Both the position numbers and the translations under genes were made by a program. 64,000 nucleotides of DNA. Origin: Flavobacteriales bacterium. Lineage in GTDB: Bacteria > Bacteroidota > Bacteroidia > Flavobacteriales_D > Sanyastnellaceae. Of the stretch, positions 28,256-37,519 are shown piece by piece. Below the pieces are notes generated by a model. That model was not told where the DNA came from, searched no databases, and saw only the letters and a program-made list of their open reading frames with translations. The stretch's first letter is position 1; each line of letters opens with the position of its first letter. The DNA lies in NCBI GenBank assembly GCA_016722445.1, contig JADKIZ010000002.1:365320-429319 (forward strand). The letters are read 5' to 3'.

Positions 28256-29041
28256 ATGAATCTCAATCTTCAAGGCAAATACGCCGTTGTGTGCGGGTCA
28301 ACCCAAGGTATTGGGTTTGCTGCTGCCAAAGAACTTTCGATACTTGGTGCCAATGTCATTCTGGTTGCGAGAAATGAGGATAAGCTGAAACAGGCATTGA
28401 CTCTTTTGGACAGTTCACTCAACCAGTCTCATGAATATCTGGTAGCGGATTTTGCTCACCCGCAAAACCTACAGGATGTCATCGAAAAATTTGCTGCGAA
28501 TCATCAAATCCACATTTTGGTAAATAACACTGGCGGACCTGATCCAGGGCCTGCCATTGATGCAGACATAGAAGCATTTAGAATAGCTTTCAACTCTCAC
28601 CTCATCTGTAATCAAATTATGGTGCGCGCTCTAGTGCCGGGTATGAAAGAACTTGGCTATGGCCGAATCATCAATGTCATCAGCACATCAGTAAAACAAC
28701 CGCTGCCAAACCTCGGCGTAAGCAACACCATTCGTGGCGCTGTGGCCAATTGGTCCAAAACGCTTGCAATGGAACTTGGCAAATTCAACATTACCGTGAA
28801 TAATGTTTTACCTGGTGCCACTGAAACCGGCCGACTTGAACAAATCATGAAAAATAAAGCCGGAAAAACAGGACATACGGTTGAAGAAATCAAGGCAGAA
28901 ATGTCTGGCGAAGTACCTATGAAAAGGCTGGCCAAACCTGAAGAAATTGCCAATGCCATTGCCTTTTTGGCATCACCGGCCGCTTCTTATATCAATGGCA
29001 TCAATGTTCCTGTGGACGGAGGCAGAACGCTTTGCTTGTAA
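28256..29041 (+). CDS. Short-chain dehydrogenase/reductase lacking the usual catalytic Tyr
   Basis: The 261-residue cytoplasmic protein has a Rossmann NAD(P) site (GSTQGIGFAAAKEL), the NNTGG version of the NNAG motif, and the C-terminal PVDGGRTL typical of FabG-like enzymes. The active-site segment is unusual. Where YxxxK is expected the sequence reads STSVKQPLPNLGVSNTIRG, with Ser-Asn in the Tyr position and no matching Lys spacing. I recall a subgroup of SDR proteins with this LGVSNTIRGAVANWSKTLA stretch, so it is probably a family trait rather than damage. It may use other residues or not be a classical reductase. Its substrate is unknown. Confidence 0.85.
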   Translation: MNLNLQGKYAVVCGSTQGIGFAAAKELSILGANVILVARNEDKLKQALTLLDSSLNQSHEYLVADFAHPQNLQDVIEKFAANHQIHILVNNTGGPDPGPAIDADIEAFRIAFNSHLICNQIMVRALVPGMKELGYGRIINVISTSVKQPLPNLGVSNTIRGAVANWSKTLAMELGKFNITVNNVLPGATETGRLEQIMKNKAGKTGHTVEEIKAEMSGEVPMKRLAKPEEIANAIAFLASPAASYINGINVPVDGGRTLCL

Positions 29042-29047
29042 AGTTCA

Positions 29048-29440
29048 TTAACCACAATCAGGGCAAATTCCGCTGATCATATAGCTCGCTTCGCGTGCCT
29101 GATATCCACGTGGTAACTTCAAAACTGGTACCACCTTCTCCAGACAGGTAACCTCACCACATACTTCGCAACTAAAATGCAGGTGGTCATGTTGATGTCC
29201 GTGGTCATGATCACATTGGCGACAACTGGCATACCGTGTGATGCCATCCATGCCCACCGCACGGTGAATCTCGCCTTCATGAAGTAATCGATCCAACACC
29301 CGATAAATCGTAACCCTGTCGCAGATGCCTTCACTGTGTTCTAATATCTCCGGTTGCGACATGGCTGTCTCGGATTTCGAGAGTATTTCACGAATATGCT
29401 GCTTGGCTGCTGTGGATCTTACCTGCTTTTCCTTTACCAT
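29048..29440 (-). CDS. Fur-family regulator, probably zinc-responsive (Zur)
   Basis: From ATG 29440 the protein is about 130 residues. It has a winged-helix N-terminal domain with RVTIYRVLDRLLHEGEIH as the recognition region. The metal-binding C-terminal domain carries a His-rich run (CDHDHGHQHDHLHF) and two Cys pairs (CEVC and CPDC), the structural zinc site of this family. I read it as Zur because the divergent gene is a zinc-type TonB receptor and the intergenic region has two Zur-like palindromes, one directly upstream of its own promoter box. PerR or Fur cannot be excluded from sequence alone. The longer open frame to 29482 is rejected because it would begin upstream of that box. Confidence 0.87.
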   Translation of the reverse strand: MVKEKQVRSTAAKQHIREILSKSETAMSQPEILEHSEGICDRVTIYRVLDRLLHEGEIHRAVGMDGITRYASCRQCDHDHGHQHDHLHFSCEVCGEVTCLEKVVPVLKLPRGYQAREASYMISGICPDCG

Positions 29441-29459
29441 GAAGTCATTTTGTGTAATG

Positions 29460-29467
29460 CAAAAGTA
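29460..29467 (-). promoter_or_regulatory. -7 box of the Fur/Zur gene
   Basis: Minus-strand TACTTTTG is an exact TAnnTTTG match, 19 nt before ATG 29440 and just downstream of Zur-like site 1. Confidence 0.5.
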
Positions 29468-29476
29468 AAATATTTC

Positions 29477-29493
29477 ATGCAACTCTGTTGCAT
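29477..29493. promoter_or_regulatory. Zur-like operator 1
   Basis: ATGCAACTCTGTTGCAT is a perfect 7-3-7 palindrome. It lies in the promoter of the regulator gene, which suggests autoregulation. Confidence 0.65.
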
Positions 29494-29497
29494 TAAT

Positions 29498-29505
29498 TAC
29501 TTTTG
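29498..29505 (+). promoter_or_regulatory. -7 box of the TonB receptor gene, overlapping Zur-like operator 2
   Basis: TACTTTTG is an exact TAnnTTTG match whose last three bases lie inside operator 2, so a bound repressor would block it. Confidence 0.5.
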
Positions 29506-29519
29506 CAACTGAATTGCAA
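29503..29519. promoter_or_regulatory. Zur-like operator 2
   Basis: TTGCAACTGAATTGCAA has symmetric TTGCAA arms with a 5-base spacer, and its centre is 26 bp from that of operator 1. Confidence 0.6.
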
Positions 29520-29527
29520 TAACGAAA

Positions 29528-31891
29528 TTGACACCATCACTGGAATATTTCAAGTTAAAACACCATGCACAATCCGCAAGGTTCTATGTGTTGATGCTAA
29601 TCAATGTTGCATTCCTCATCACAAAAACTTCAGCCCAGTGCGATTTTCAAATCAATGGGATCGTGGAAGATGCCGAAACCCAGCTGCCTGTGGCCTATGC
29701 CATGGTAGAAATCAAAGCGCTTCAATTGGCCACTGTTGCAGATAGCACTGGTCAATACACACTACATGGATTGTGTAATGGTCAGGTGATCATCACTTGT
29801 TCCCGAATCGGATTTATCACAGAAGAGGTGGAAATTTCCATCCCTAGCGATTCTTTGATCAGACATAAGATCACATTCGATCCAACATTTTTTAGCAGCG
29901 TTGATATCGAATCCAGCAAATACAGAAAAGAAGCAGGAACGGGAATAAGCATTTTAGACAAAGAAAATCTGCTGTCGACAAAAGGACTTTCCTTATCAGA
30001 TCAATTGGAAAATGTCCCGGGTGTTTATGGTTTGAAAACGGGAACAGGAATATCAAAACCAGTCATTCATGGGCTTCACAGCAGTCGCGTTTTGATCTAC
30101 AACAATGGTATCAGACATGAAGGACAACAATGGGGCAGCGAACACGCGCCGGAAATAGATCCCAATCTTGCTGATCAAATTTCAATAGCATACGGAGCTG
30201 CCGGTTTGAGATATGGACATGATGTAATCGGCGGAGTGATTTTGGTAGAACCCGCAGAAATCCGACGGATACCTGGAATCACTGCAGAATTAAATACTTC
30301 CGGTATAAGTAATGGTCGTGGCGGTATGTTTTCGGGAGAAGTGCAGGCCAATTTCAAAAAACTAAAATCCCTGGGATTCATGCTTCAGGGAACATTCCAA
30401 CAAAATGGAAATATTCAAACCCCTCATCAGTATTTGGACAACACAGGAAACCGCGGTTTAAATTATGCAACTGGAATCAACTTCAATAAATCAAGATTTG
30501 GATTGCACTTTTTTTACAGTATTTACAATGCTGACATTGGTATTTACTCCGGATCTCATACCGGGAATCTCACCGATCTTCAACATATCATCGAAGGAAC
30601 AAATCTACCATCAACCACAAATTTTTCTTACCACATTGGCAGACCGAAACAACATATTCTGCATGAGTTACACAAAGTGAGGTTTCATTACGTCACCGGT
30701 ATCAATTCTAAACTTGAAATTCTTTATGCGCGTCAATACAACCTCAGAGAAGAATACGACAAACATATTCCGCGCAACGATTCTATTGCCGGATTGAACA
30801 ATCCCGAACTCAAACTTGAAATCACCACACATTCGGGAGATGTGAGCTGGCTCATTCGCAGAGGATCACGCCACACATTTCAGACTGGTGCTCGCGGCGT
30901 TTATCAAGCCAATACCTACGAAGGAAGATTTGTTATCCCCAACTACGAACGTTTTAGTTACGGCGCATTTGTGCTCTATGAATGGCAAAATAAATACACC
31001 AAAATAGAATCCAGTGCGAGATATGACATCAATGATCTGATGATATACCGCGTCATCAATCAATCCATCACGAACAAAAAACATGGTACTGCAAATTTCG
31101 CATTTGCATCTACCCTCGATCATAAAATCAATAATATTGTTCAGGTAGGTATAAGTACAGGTCGCACATGGCGCGCCATGCAGGCAAATGAACTTTACAG
31201 TAATGGATTGCACCACGGTGCAGCTTCTTTTGAAAAAGGCGACTCGACATTGCAACAAGAAATTTCATGGAATCTTTTGGGTAGCCTGCGTCTCACAACA
31301 AAACGTTTACGCGCCGAATTGAATCCATATTTTCAGTTCATCAACGAATTCACCTATCTCCTTCCGCAAACACCTCCTATACTCACCATTCGCGGTGCAT
31401 TTCCAGTGTTTGTGTATACACAAAAAGACGCCATACTCAAAGGTACGGATGCCATGTTGAATGTAAAACTTCCCTTTGAAATGGAAGCGAGACTCAATGC
31501 TTCAATTCTCCGGGCGAAAAACGCAAAAGACAAAACCTTTATTTCTCAAATGCCTGGAGACCGCTACCAGGTCAGTTTCATCAAGCACTTTTCCAACCTG
31601 AAGAAATTGACCAAGCCCAAAATTGTAGTTGGTGGTACCTATGTCAATAAGCAATGGCGGGTTGCAGACAACAATGACTATCTGCCGCCTCCAAATGCTT
31701 ATGTTCTCATGCAAGCAGAAATTTCTACAGGCATACAAATCAAAAAATCCACTTTACACATTTCTCTTTCGGCGAACAACCTCCTGAATGAAACATATCG
31801 GGATTATATGAATCGTTTCAGATATTTTTCTGATGAAGCCGGAAGGAATTTCACATTGCGCATCACCTATCAAATTGAAAACAATCGATAA
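29528..31891 (+). CDS. TonB-dependent outer-membrane receptor, probably zinc uptake (ZnuD-like)
   Basis: The 787-residue receptor has a signal region (MLINVAFLITKTSAQ), a carboxypeptidase-regulatory-like domain (INGIVEDAETQLPVAYAMV), a TonB plug and a 22-strand-type barrel ending in FTLRITYQIENNR. The plug carries VIHGLHSSRVLIYNNGIRHE followed by GQQWGSEHAPEIDPN, which I associate with zinc-type receptors. The Zur-like operators over its promoter, a divergent Fur-family gene and the following His-containing lipoprotein support zinc as substrate, as an inference. The start is uncertain: TTG 29528 is the longest, but ATG 29594 would place the signal peptide at the N terminus. Confidence 0.9.
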   Translation: MTPSLEYFKLKHHAQSARFYVLMLINVAFLITKTSAQCDFQINGIVEDAETQLPVAYAMVEIKALQLATVADSTGQYTLHGLCNGQVIITCSRIGFITEEVEISIPSDSLIRHKITFDPTFFSSVDIESSKYRKEAGTGISILDKENLLSTKGLSLSDQLENVPGVYGLKTGTGISKPVIHGLHSSRVLIYNNGIRHEGQQWGSEHAPEIDPNLADQISIAYGAAGLRYGHDVIGGVILVEPAEIRRIPGITAELNTSGISNGRGGMFSGEVQANFKKLKSLGFMLQGTFQQNGNIQTPHQYLDNTGNRGLNYATGINFNKSRFGLHFFYSIYNADIGIYSGSHTGNLTDLQHIIEGTNLPSTTNFSYHIGRPKQHILHELHKVRFHYVTGINSKLEILYARQYNLREEYDKHIPRNDSIAGLNNPELKLEITTHSGDVSWLIRRGSRHTFQTGARGVYQANTYEGRFVIPNYERFSYGAFVLYEWQNKYTKIESSARYDINDLMIYRVINQSITNKKHGTANFAFASTLDHKINNIVQVGISTGRTWRAMQANELYSNGLHHGAASFEKGDSTLQQEISWNLLGSLRLTTKRLRAELNPYFQFINEFTYLLPQTPPILTIRGAFPVFVYTQKDAILKGTDAMLNVKLPFEMEARLNASILRAKNAKDKTFISQMPGDRYQVSFIKHFSNLKKLTKPKIVVGGTYVNKQWRVADNNDYLPPPNAYVLMQAEISTGIQIKKSTLHISLSANNLLNETYRDYMNRFRYFSDEAGRNFTLRITYQIENNR

Positions 31892-31899
31892 AAAGTTTT

Positions 31900-32475
31900 A
31901 TGATGAAAAAACACCACCACCAATCCGCACTTCTTATTTTGATATTCTTCTTCTTGACATCAATATCGGCTTGTCACAAGGATGACGAATCACCTGAAAC
32001 CCCACAGGAGACACCCAACGAAGAAGAAGTAATCACCACGTGCAAATTGGTATTCACTGATGTCAGTGGTACAACTATTGACACCATTGCGGTTTATCGC
32101 GATCCGGATGGAGATGGAGGAAATGCTCCCGTTCAGTTTGACACCATTCACTTGCATGCATCAACCACCTACACCACCGAAATTATTTTACTCAACGAAA
32201 CAGTTTCACCAGCAGACAGCATTTCAAATGAAGTTCTGGAAGAAAGTCAGGACCATTTGTTCTGTTTTCATGTCGTAGATGCTAATGTGAGTATCACGAG
32301 AACAGACTCAGATGGCACATTTGAAATTGGACTTCAATCGGAATGGATAACCACAACTGCATCAACAGGCACAGTTACTGTGACACTGAAACATCAACCT
32401 GGGATTAAGGATGGCACTTGCGATCCCGGAGATACCGATGTGGAAATTCAGTTTCCTATGGTGATTGTGGAGTAA
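31900..32475 (+). CDS. Lipoprotein of the zinc-receptor locus, function unknown
   Basis: The 191-residue protein has a His-rich N terminus (MMKKHHHQ), a hydrophobic signal and a lipobox ending SISAC, so it should be a lipoprotein. The mature part is acidic, with a DPDGDGGN segment, the run TIHLHASTTYTTEIILLNE, and His/Cys residues near HLFCFHVVD that could bind metal. It begins 9 nt after the receptor stop, so it is co-transcribed and probably Zur-controlled. I recall proteins of this kind next to such receptors in Bacteroidota. A surface zinc-binding helper is plausible but not shown. Confidence 0.75.
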   Translation: MMKKHHHQSALLILIFFFLTSISACHKDDESPETPQETPNEEEVITTCKLVFTDVSGTTIDTIAVYRDPDGDGGNAPVQFDTIHLHASTTYTTEIILLNETVSPADSISNEVLEESQDHLFCFHVVDANVSITRTDSDGTFEIGLQSEWITTTASTGTVTVTLKHQPGIKDGTCDPGDTDVEIQFPMVIVE

Positions 32476-32476
32476 C

Positions 32477-35089
32477 TCAATTCAAAAAGCCAACAGCTTT
32501 CTCCAACACCGTTTTTAGTCCGGCTGAATTTGTACCACCAGCAGTGGCGAAAAATGGTTGACCACTTCTATCACCGTTGATTTCTTTTGCAAGTTCTCTC
32601 ACAATGTTGGATGCATTCAAATTCTTCTCTTTGGCCAATTCTTCTGAAATAATACAGGTGATCATTGCTTTTCCGCCAGATTCACTTGTAAAAACTCCGA
32701 AGAGGTTTTCAGTTTCACCTTTCAGTTGAAAGGCAACATCTTTCAAATCGGATGCTTCAAGTTCAACATGCTCAGCGATGAAGTGAACACCATTCACTTG
32801 TGAAATTTTTCCCTTAAGTACCTTTTTGATTTCAGCAGCTTTTTCCTTGTTGAACTTTTCAATTTGTTTAGCAAGTTCTCCATTCCTGTGTTGAAGGTCC
32901 TGAATGGCCTTCAAAATATCTTTTGATTTCAGTGTTTCACGTATGGACTGAAGCGTATTTAATTCACCTGTGATAAAATTGAAAGCACCATCAGCCGATA
33001 TGGCTTCAATGCGTCGAACACCGGCTGCAACGGCTCCCTCACTTTGAATCTTGAACAAACCAATTTCTCCTGTGTTGCGAACGTGTGTTCCTCCGCAAAG
33101 TTCTATACTAGATCCAAATTTGATCACACGAACAACATCGCCATATTTTTCTCCAAACAGCATCATGGCACCCGTCTTCTTCGCGTCTTCAATTTTCATG
33201 CTTCTATTTTCCTCAAGCGGCAAAGACTGTCGAATACGTTCATTCACCAATGACTCCACTCTCTCCAATTCTTCATCGGTCACTTTGGAAAAATGAGAAA
33301 AGTCAAAACGGAGATAGTCCGGATGTACCATCGAACCTTTTTGTTCAACATGTGAACCCAATACTTCTCTCAATGCCTCATGCAACAAGTGCGTAGCAGA
33401 ATGGTTCGCTGTTGTATTTGCTCTTTTGTCAGCATCCACATATGCGCGAAAAACTGCGGAAGGATTTTCCGGAAGTCTGTCGGTAAAATGCACCGGCAAA
33501 TTATTTTCCTTCTTTGTATCGAAGATCACGAGTGATTCATTTGCAGAAATGAGCTTACCGGTATCTCCAACCTGTCCACCGCTTTCAGCATAAAACGGTG
33601 TTTTATCCAAAACCAATTGGAAAGATTCTTTGCCCTTCGCTTTGATTTTTCTGAAGCGCAGAATTTTCACATCACATGATAACTCATCATATCCTACAAA
33701 TTGAGTTTCACCATGAGCAAGTTCTACCCAGTCTTCGGTTTCCAGCTTAGTTGCGGCGCGGCTTCTTTCCTTTTGTTTATCGAGTTCAGCACCGAATGCA
33801 ACTTCATCAATTCGTTTGTGGTTTTCACCGGCGATCAATGCCGTGAGATCTGATGGAAAACCAAATGTGTCATACAATTCAAAAACAGTTTTACCATCGA
33901 TCACATCACCCGAAGTTTTTCTGATGATTTCATCCAACTGAACAATTCCTTTTTCGAGTGTACGAAGAAAACTTTCTTCTTCTTCACGGATCACTTTCGC
34001 AACAAGTACCTGATTGTTTCTGATCTCAGGGAAAAAATCACCCATTTCATCTGCAAGTACTTTCACCAATTGGTAAATAAAAGCTTCCTTCATATTGAGA
34101 AAGCTGAAACCATATCGTATCGCTCGTCTTAATATTCTTCTGATCACATAACCCGCACCTCCACTGGAAGGTAATTGTCCATCGCAAATGGCGAAAGACA
34201 CAGCACGCACGTGATCGGAAATGACGCGCATAGCCACATCTCTTTTTTCAGCAGTTCGCTCGTATTTCAATCCAGAAATTCTCTCCACTTCATGAATCAG
34301 TGGCGTGAAAACATCCGTATCATAATTTGAAGTCTTACCCTGTAATGCCATACATAGACGCTCGAATCCCATACCGGTGTCTACGTGAGTAGCAGCAAGT
34401 GGAACAAGGCTTTTATCTGCCTTTCTTTCAAATTGCATGAATACATTGTTCCAAATTTCCACCACTTGTGGATGATCATTGTTCACCAATGTTCTACCAT
34501 CTACTTTATTTCTTTCTTCATCTGTTCTGAGATCCACGTGAATTTCTGTGCAAGGTCCGCATGGGCCGGTATCACCCATTTCCCAGAAATTATCCTTTTT
34601 ATTGCCAAGAAGAATTCTATCCTTTGCAATGCGCTCGCTCCAGATATCAAACGCTTCCTGATCGAATTCGAGGTTTTCAGATGCATCACCTTCGAAAACG
34701 GTCACATACAATCGATCAACGGGAATCTTGTAGACGTCCGTGAGAAGTTCCCAAGCCCAAGCGATGGCTTCCTTTTTAAAATAGTCGCCGAATGACCAAT
34801 TGCCCAGCATTTCGAACATTGTGTGGTGATAGGTATCCACACCTACTTCTTCAAGGTCATTGTGTTTACCACTTACACGGAGACACTTCTGTGTATCAGC
34901 AACACGCGGGTATTTGATGGCTTCATTGCCAAGAAACCAGTTTTTGAACGGCGCCATACCGCTGTTGATGAACATCAAAGTGGGATCACCTTTCACCACC
35001 ATGGGTGCAGAAGGAACTATTTCATGACCTTTCGATTTGAAAAAATCAAGAAAGGTTTGTCGGATTTGTTTGGAAGTCAGATGTGCCAT
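32477..35089 (-). CDS. alaS: Alanyl-tRNA synthetase
   Basis: The 870-residue class II synthetase charges tRNA-Ala. The catalytic N-terminal domain has FFKSKGHEIVPSAP, KCLRVSGKHNDLEEVG and FEMLGNWSFGDYF. The editing domain has the zinc-binding HSATHLLHEAL and the later SIELCGGTHVRNTG. A C-terminal coiled coil and DHHA1 domain (DRSGQPFFATAGG) complete it. ATG 35089 (MAHLTSKQIRQTFLDF) is the family start and lies next to a promoter box; the longer frame to 35122 begins upstream of that box. The stop lies two bases from the convergent lipoprotein stop. Confidence 0.98.
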   Translation of the reverse strand: MAHLTSKQIRQTFLDFFKSKGHEIVPSAPMVVKGDPTLMFINSGMAPFKNWFLGNEAIKYPRVADTQKCLRVSGKHNDLEEVGVDTYHHTMFEMLGNWSFGDYFKKEAIAWAWELLTDVYKIPVDRLYVTVFEGDASENLEFDQEAFDIWSERIAKDRILLGNKKDNFWEMGDTGPCGPCTEIHVDLRTDEERNKVDGRTLVNNDHPQVVEIWNNVFMQFERKADKSLVPLAATHVDTGMGFERLCMALQGKTSNYDTDVFTPLIHEVERISGLKYERTAEKRDVAMRVISDHVRAVSFAICDGQLPSSGGAGYVIRRILRRAIRYGFSFLNMKEAFIYQLVKVLADEMGDFFPEIRNNQVLVAKVIREEEESFLRTLEKGIVQLDEIIRKTSGDVIDGKTVFELYDTFGFPSDLTALIAGENHKRIDEVAFGAELDKQKERSRAATKLETEDWVELAHGETQFVGYDELSCDVKILRFRKIKAKGKESFQLVLDKTPFYAESGGQVGDTGKLISANESLVIFDTKKENNLPVHFTDRLPENPSAVFRAYVDADKRANTTANHSATHLLHEALREVLGSHVEQKGSMVHPDYLRFDFSHFSKVTDEELERVESLVNERIRQSLPLEENRSMKIEDAKKTGAMMLFGEKYGDVVRVIKFGSSIELCGGTHVRNTGEIGLFKIQSEGAVAAGVRRIEAISADGAFNFITGELNTLQSIRETLKSKDILKAIQDLQHRNGELAKQIEKFNKEKAAEIKKVLKGKISQVNGVHFIAEHVELEASDLKDVAFQLKGETENLFGVFTSESGGKAMITCIISEELAKEKNLNASNIVRELAKEINGDRSGQPFFATAGGTNSAGLKTVLEKAVGFLN

Positions 35090-35097
35090 TGCGGGCG

Positions 35098-35105
35098 CGA
35101 ATTTA
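35098..35105 (-). promoter_or_regulatory. -7-like box adjoining the alaS start
   Basis: Minus-strand TAAATTCG ends 8 nt before ATG 35089, so the mRNA leader would be a few bases at most. Confidence 0.45.
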
Positions 35106-35188
35106 ATATGTAGAGCAGCCAATTTCAGGCGAATCGTACGATATTGTATCGCTATGACGAAAGGTTACGGATTTTACAAATAACTTTT

Positions 35189-35196
35189 TACTTTCG
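35189..35196 (+). promoter_or_regulatory. -7-like box of the M23 peptidase gene
   Basis: TACTTTCG fits TAnnTTyG and lies 12 nt before ATG 35209. Confidence 0.4.
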
Positions 35197-35208
35197 CCCA
35201 AACCAATT

Positions 35209-36180
35209 ATGGCCAGACTCAAATACAAATTCAACCCATCTACGCTGAACTTCGAAAAGATCAGCTATGGTATCAGGGACTATACCCTGAGTGCGTTGAA
35301 GTATTTGTTTGCCGGACTTGTAATTGGCGCCATTGGCGTAGTTCTTTATGCCTCTTTCTTCAAAGACCCTGAAACGGCAAGACTAAGCCGTGAGGTGAAA
35401 TTTCTCAGGAATCAGATCGAAGAATTGAATACTCAAATTGATACTTTGGAGATTTTTGCCAGCGACCTTCAGGATAAAGATGACAATGTTTATCGCAGCA
35501 TTTTTGGTGCGGAACCTTATCCTGAGCACCTACGCAAAGGTGGAGTTGGTGGAAGTGACCGTTATAGGAATCTGAAAGGGTTTGAGTCAAGCGAAGAAGT
35601 GATCATGACAAACAAACGCATCAACAGGCTTCAACGGATGTTGGTGGCGCAGAGTAAATCGTTCGAAGAAGTATTCAACTTGGCAAAAACCCAGGATGAG
35701 ATGTTGCAGAGTATACCCGCGATACAACCCGTGGCGAACAAAGACCTCAAGAGACTTGCTTCCGGTTTTGGAATGCGAATTCACCCCATTTATAAAATTG
35801 CCAAAATGCATACCGGACTTGATTTTACTGCCGATCCCGGTACTGAAATCTATGCAACCGGTGATGGTATTGTCGAAGCTGTAGACAGCAAACTTTCCGG
35901 ATATGGCCACCACGTGGTGATTCAACATGGTTTTGGATATGAAACACTTTATGCCCACATGAGTAGAGTGGCGGTAAGACCCGGTGAAAAAGTGAAAAGA
36001 GGTCAAGTCATTGGCTATGTGGGTAACACCGGAACCTCAACAGGACCGCACCTTCACTACGAAGTGATCAAGAATGGTGAAAAAGTAGATCCTGCGTTTT
36101 ATTTTTACAGCGATATTACACCTGAACAATACGAAGACATGTTGCAACGCGCTGCGAATGCCAACCAGTCTTTCGACTAA
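35209..36180 (+). CDS. M23-family peptidoglycan endopeptidase, inner-membrane anchored
   Basis: The 323-residue protein has a cytoplasmic N terminus, one membrane helix (ALKYLFAGLVIGAIGVVLYA), a coiled-coil segment (about residues 65-85, LSREVKFLRNQIEELNTQID) and a second helical linker. The C-terminal lysostaphin-type domain has zinc ligands in HTGLDFTAD and in PHLHYEV, and also YAHMSR. All catalytic motifs are intact, so it should cut peptidoglycan cross-links rather than act only as an activator. It stands at the head of a plus-strand group with a MerR regulator and rsgA. Confidence 0.92.
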   Translation: MARLKYKFNPSTLNFEKISYGIRDYTLSALKYLFAGLVIGAIGVVLYASFFKDPETARLSREVKFLRNQIEELNTQIDTLEIFASDLQDKDDNVYRSIFGAEPYPEHLRKGGVGGSDRYRNLKGFESSEEVIMTNKRINRLQRMLVAQSKSFEEVFNLAKTQDEMLQSIPAIQPVANKDLKRLASGFGMRIHPIYKIAKMHTGLDFTADPGTEIYATGDGIVEAVDSKLSGYGHHVVIQHGFGYETLYAHMSRVAVRPGEKVKRGQVIGYVGNTGTSTGPHLHYEVIKNGEKVDPAFYFYSDITPEQYEDMLQRAANANQSFD

Positions 36181-36194
36181 CCTGAACGACTCTT

Positions 36195-36527
36195 ATGATG
36201 ACCAAATCCTATGAGATTGAGAAACTCTATTTCTCAATTGGCGAAGTTGCCGAGATGTTTGATGTGAATACATCTCTCATACGCTTTTGGGAAAAAGAAT
36301 TCCCACAACTTCATCCCAAGAAAAACACACGGGGCAATCGTGTCTATTCGAAAAAAGACATTGAGCTTTTTAAAAAGATACACTTTCTGGTCAAAGAGAA
36401 GGGATACACTTTAGAAGGTGCCAAGAATGCCTTGCGTGGTGTTGCTGATAAAGAAGTTACCGAAACAATTACCGACAGATTGTTGCGCGTCAGAAGTGAA
36501 TTGATGAGCATTGCCGGCTCTCTCTGA
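36195..36527 (+). CDS. MerR-family transcriptional regulator
   Basis: This 110-residue protein has the MerR winged-helix domain: FSIGEVAEMFDVNTSLIRFWEKEF followed by NTRGNRVYSKKDIELFKKIHFLVKEKGYTLEGAK. The region after it is short, with no cysteines or obvious ligand pocket, so it looks like the small SoxR/MlrA-like type common in Bacteroidota. It starts 15 nt after the M23 gene and ends 11 nt before rsgA. The regulatory target is unknown. Confidence 0.9.
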   Translation: MMTKSYEIEKLYFSIGEVAEMFDVNTSLIRFWEKEFPQLHPKKNTRGNRVYSKKDIELFKKIHFLVKEKGYTLEGAKNALRGVADKEVTETITDRLLRVRSELMSIAGSL

Positions 36528-36537
36528 ATCCTTGAAC

Positions 36538-37470
36538 ATGCCCCAGGGTCTCGTATTAAAGTCAACCGGAAAATGGTACGATGTGCTGCTCGAAAATGGC
36601 ACGAAACTGATTTGTCAGGTACGGGGTAAAATTCGCATGGAAGGTCGTTCAACAACCAATCCCGTTGCGGCTGGTGACATTGTAGATGTTGAACTGGAAA
36701 ATGAACAGGAAGGAAACATCATCCGCATCCACCCCAGAAAAAATTACATCATCCGAAAATCTGTAAATCTTTCCAAAGAAGCGCAGATCATCGCCTCCAA
36801 TCTTGATCAAGCCATATTGGTGATCACCATCACACGGCCTCAAACGACTCCTGGTTTCATCGATCGTTTTCTGGTCACAGCCGACGCCTATGATATTCCT
36901 GTGGTTTTGGCATTTCATAAGATGGATCAATATGACGAACATGAACGCCATGAAGTGAACGCACTCATTGCCAATTACGAAAAAATTGGGTACTCATGCT
37001 TACGTACTTCTTTGGTAGATGGCACGGGAATAAAAGAACTGGAAAGTATTCTCGAAAACAAAACTTCACTGATCAGTGGACACAGTGCAACTGGCAAGTC
37101 TTCCATCATCAATCATATGATACCGGGCATTGATTTGAAAACAGGAGAAGTGAGTGAAGCAAGCAACAAAGGACAGCATACCACCACATTCGCCGAAATG
37201 CATCCTTTGCCAAATGGTGGATATATCGTAGATACTCCGGGCATCAAAGGTTTTGGTCTGGTGGATATTCCCAAAGATGAATTGCACCATCATTTCATTG
37301 AATTTTTTGCCCTGCTACCAGAATGTAAATACCACAATTGTATTCATTTGAACGAGCCTGGCTGCGCAGTGCGCAAAGCACTCGATGCTGGTGAACTGGT
37401 AGCCTCAAGATACAACAGCTATGTGAGCATGTATCACGATGAAGAAGAGCGCTCGGTTTACCGCAACTGA
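36538..37470 (+). CDS. rsgA: Ribosome small-subunit-dependent GTPase RsgA
   Basis: RsgA is a circularly permuted GTPase that helps late assembly of the 30S subunit. It has an N-terminal OB fold (MPQGLVLKSTGKWYDVLL start), then G4-like FHKMDQYD, G1 GHSATGKSSIIN, G2/G3 region TTTFAEMH and DTPGIKGFG. The C-terminal zinc domain is CKYHNCIHLNEPGCAV. The order G4-G1-G3 is the permuted order expected. I take ATG 36538 as start because earlier codons overlap the MerR gene and do not match the family. The protein is 310 residues. Confidence 0.95.
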   Translation: MPQGLVLKSTGKWYDVLLENGTKLICQVRGKIRMEGRSTTNPVAAGDIVDVELENEQEGNIIRIHPRKNYIIRKSVNLSKEAQIIASNLDQAILVITITRPQTTPGFIDRFLVTADAYDIPVVLAFHKMDQYDEHERHEVNALIANYEKIGYSCLRTSLVDGTGIKELESILENKTSLISGHSATGKSSIINHMIPGIDLKTGEVSEASNKGQHTTTFAEMHPLPNGGYIVDTPGIKGFGLVDIPKDELHHHFIEFFALLPECKYHNCIHLNEPGCAVRKALDAGELVASRYNSYVSMYHDEEERSVYRN

Positions 37471-37519
37471 TCTTTTTTTCTCCATTTGAAAACTTCACAG
37501 TAATCTTGCATCACATTTC

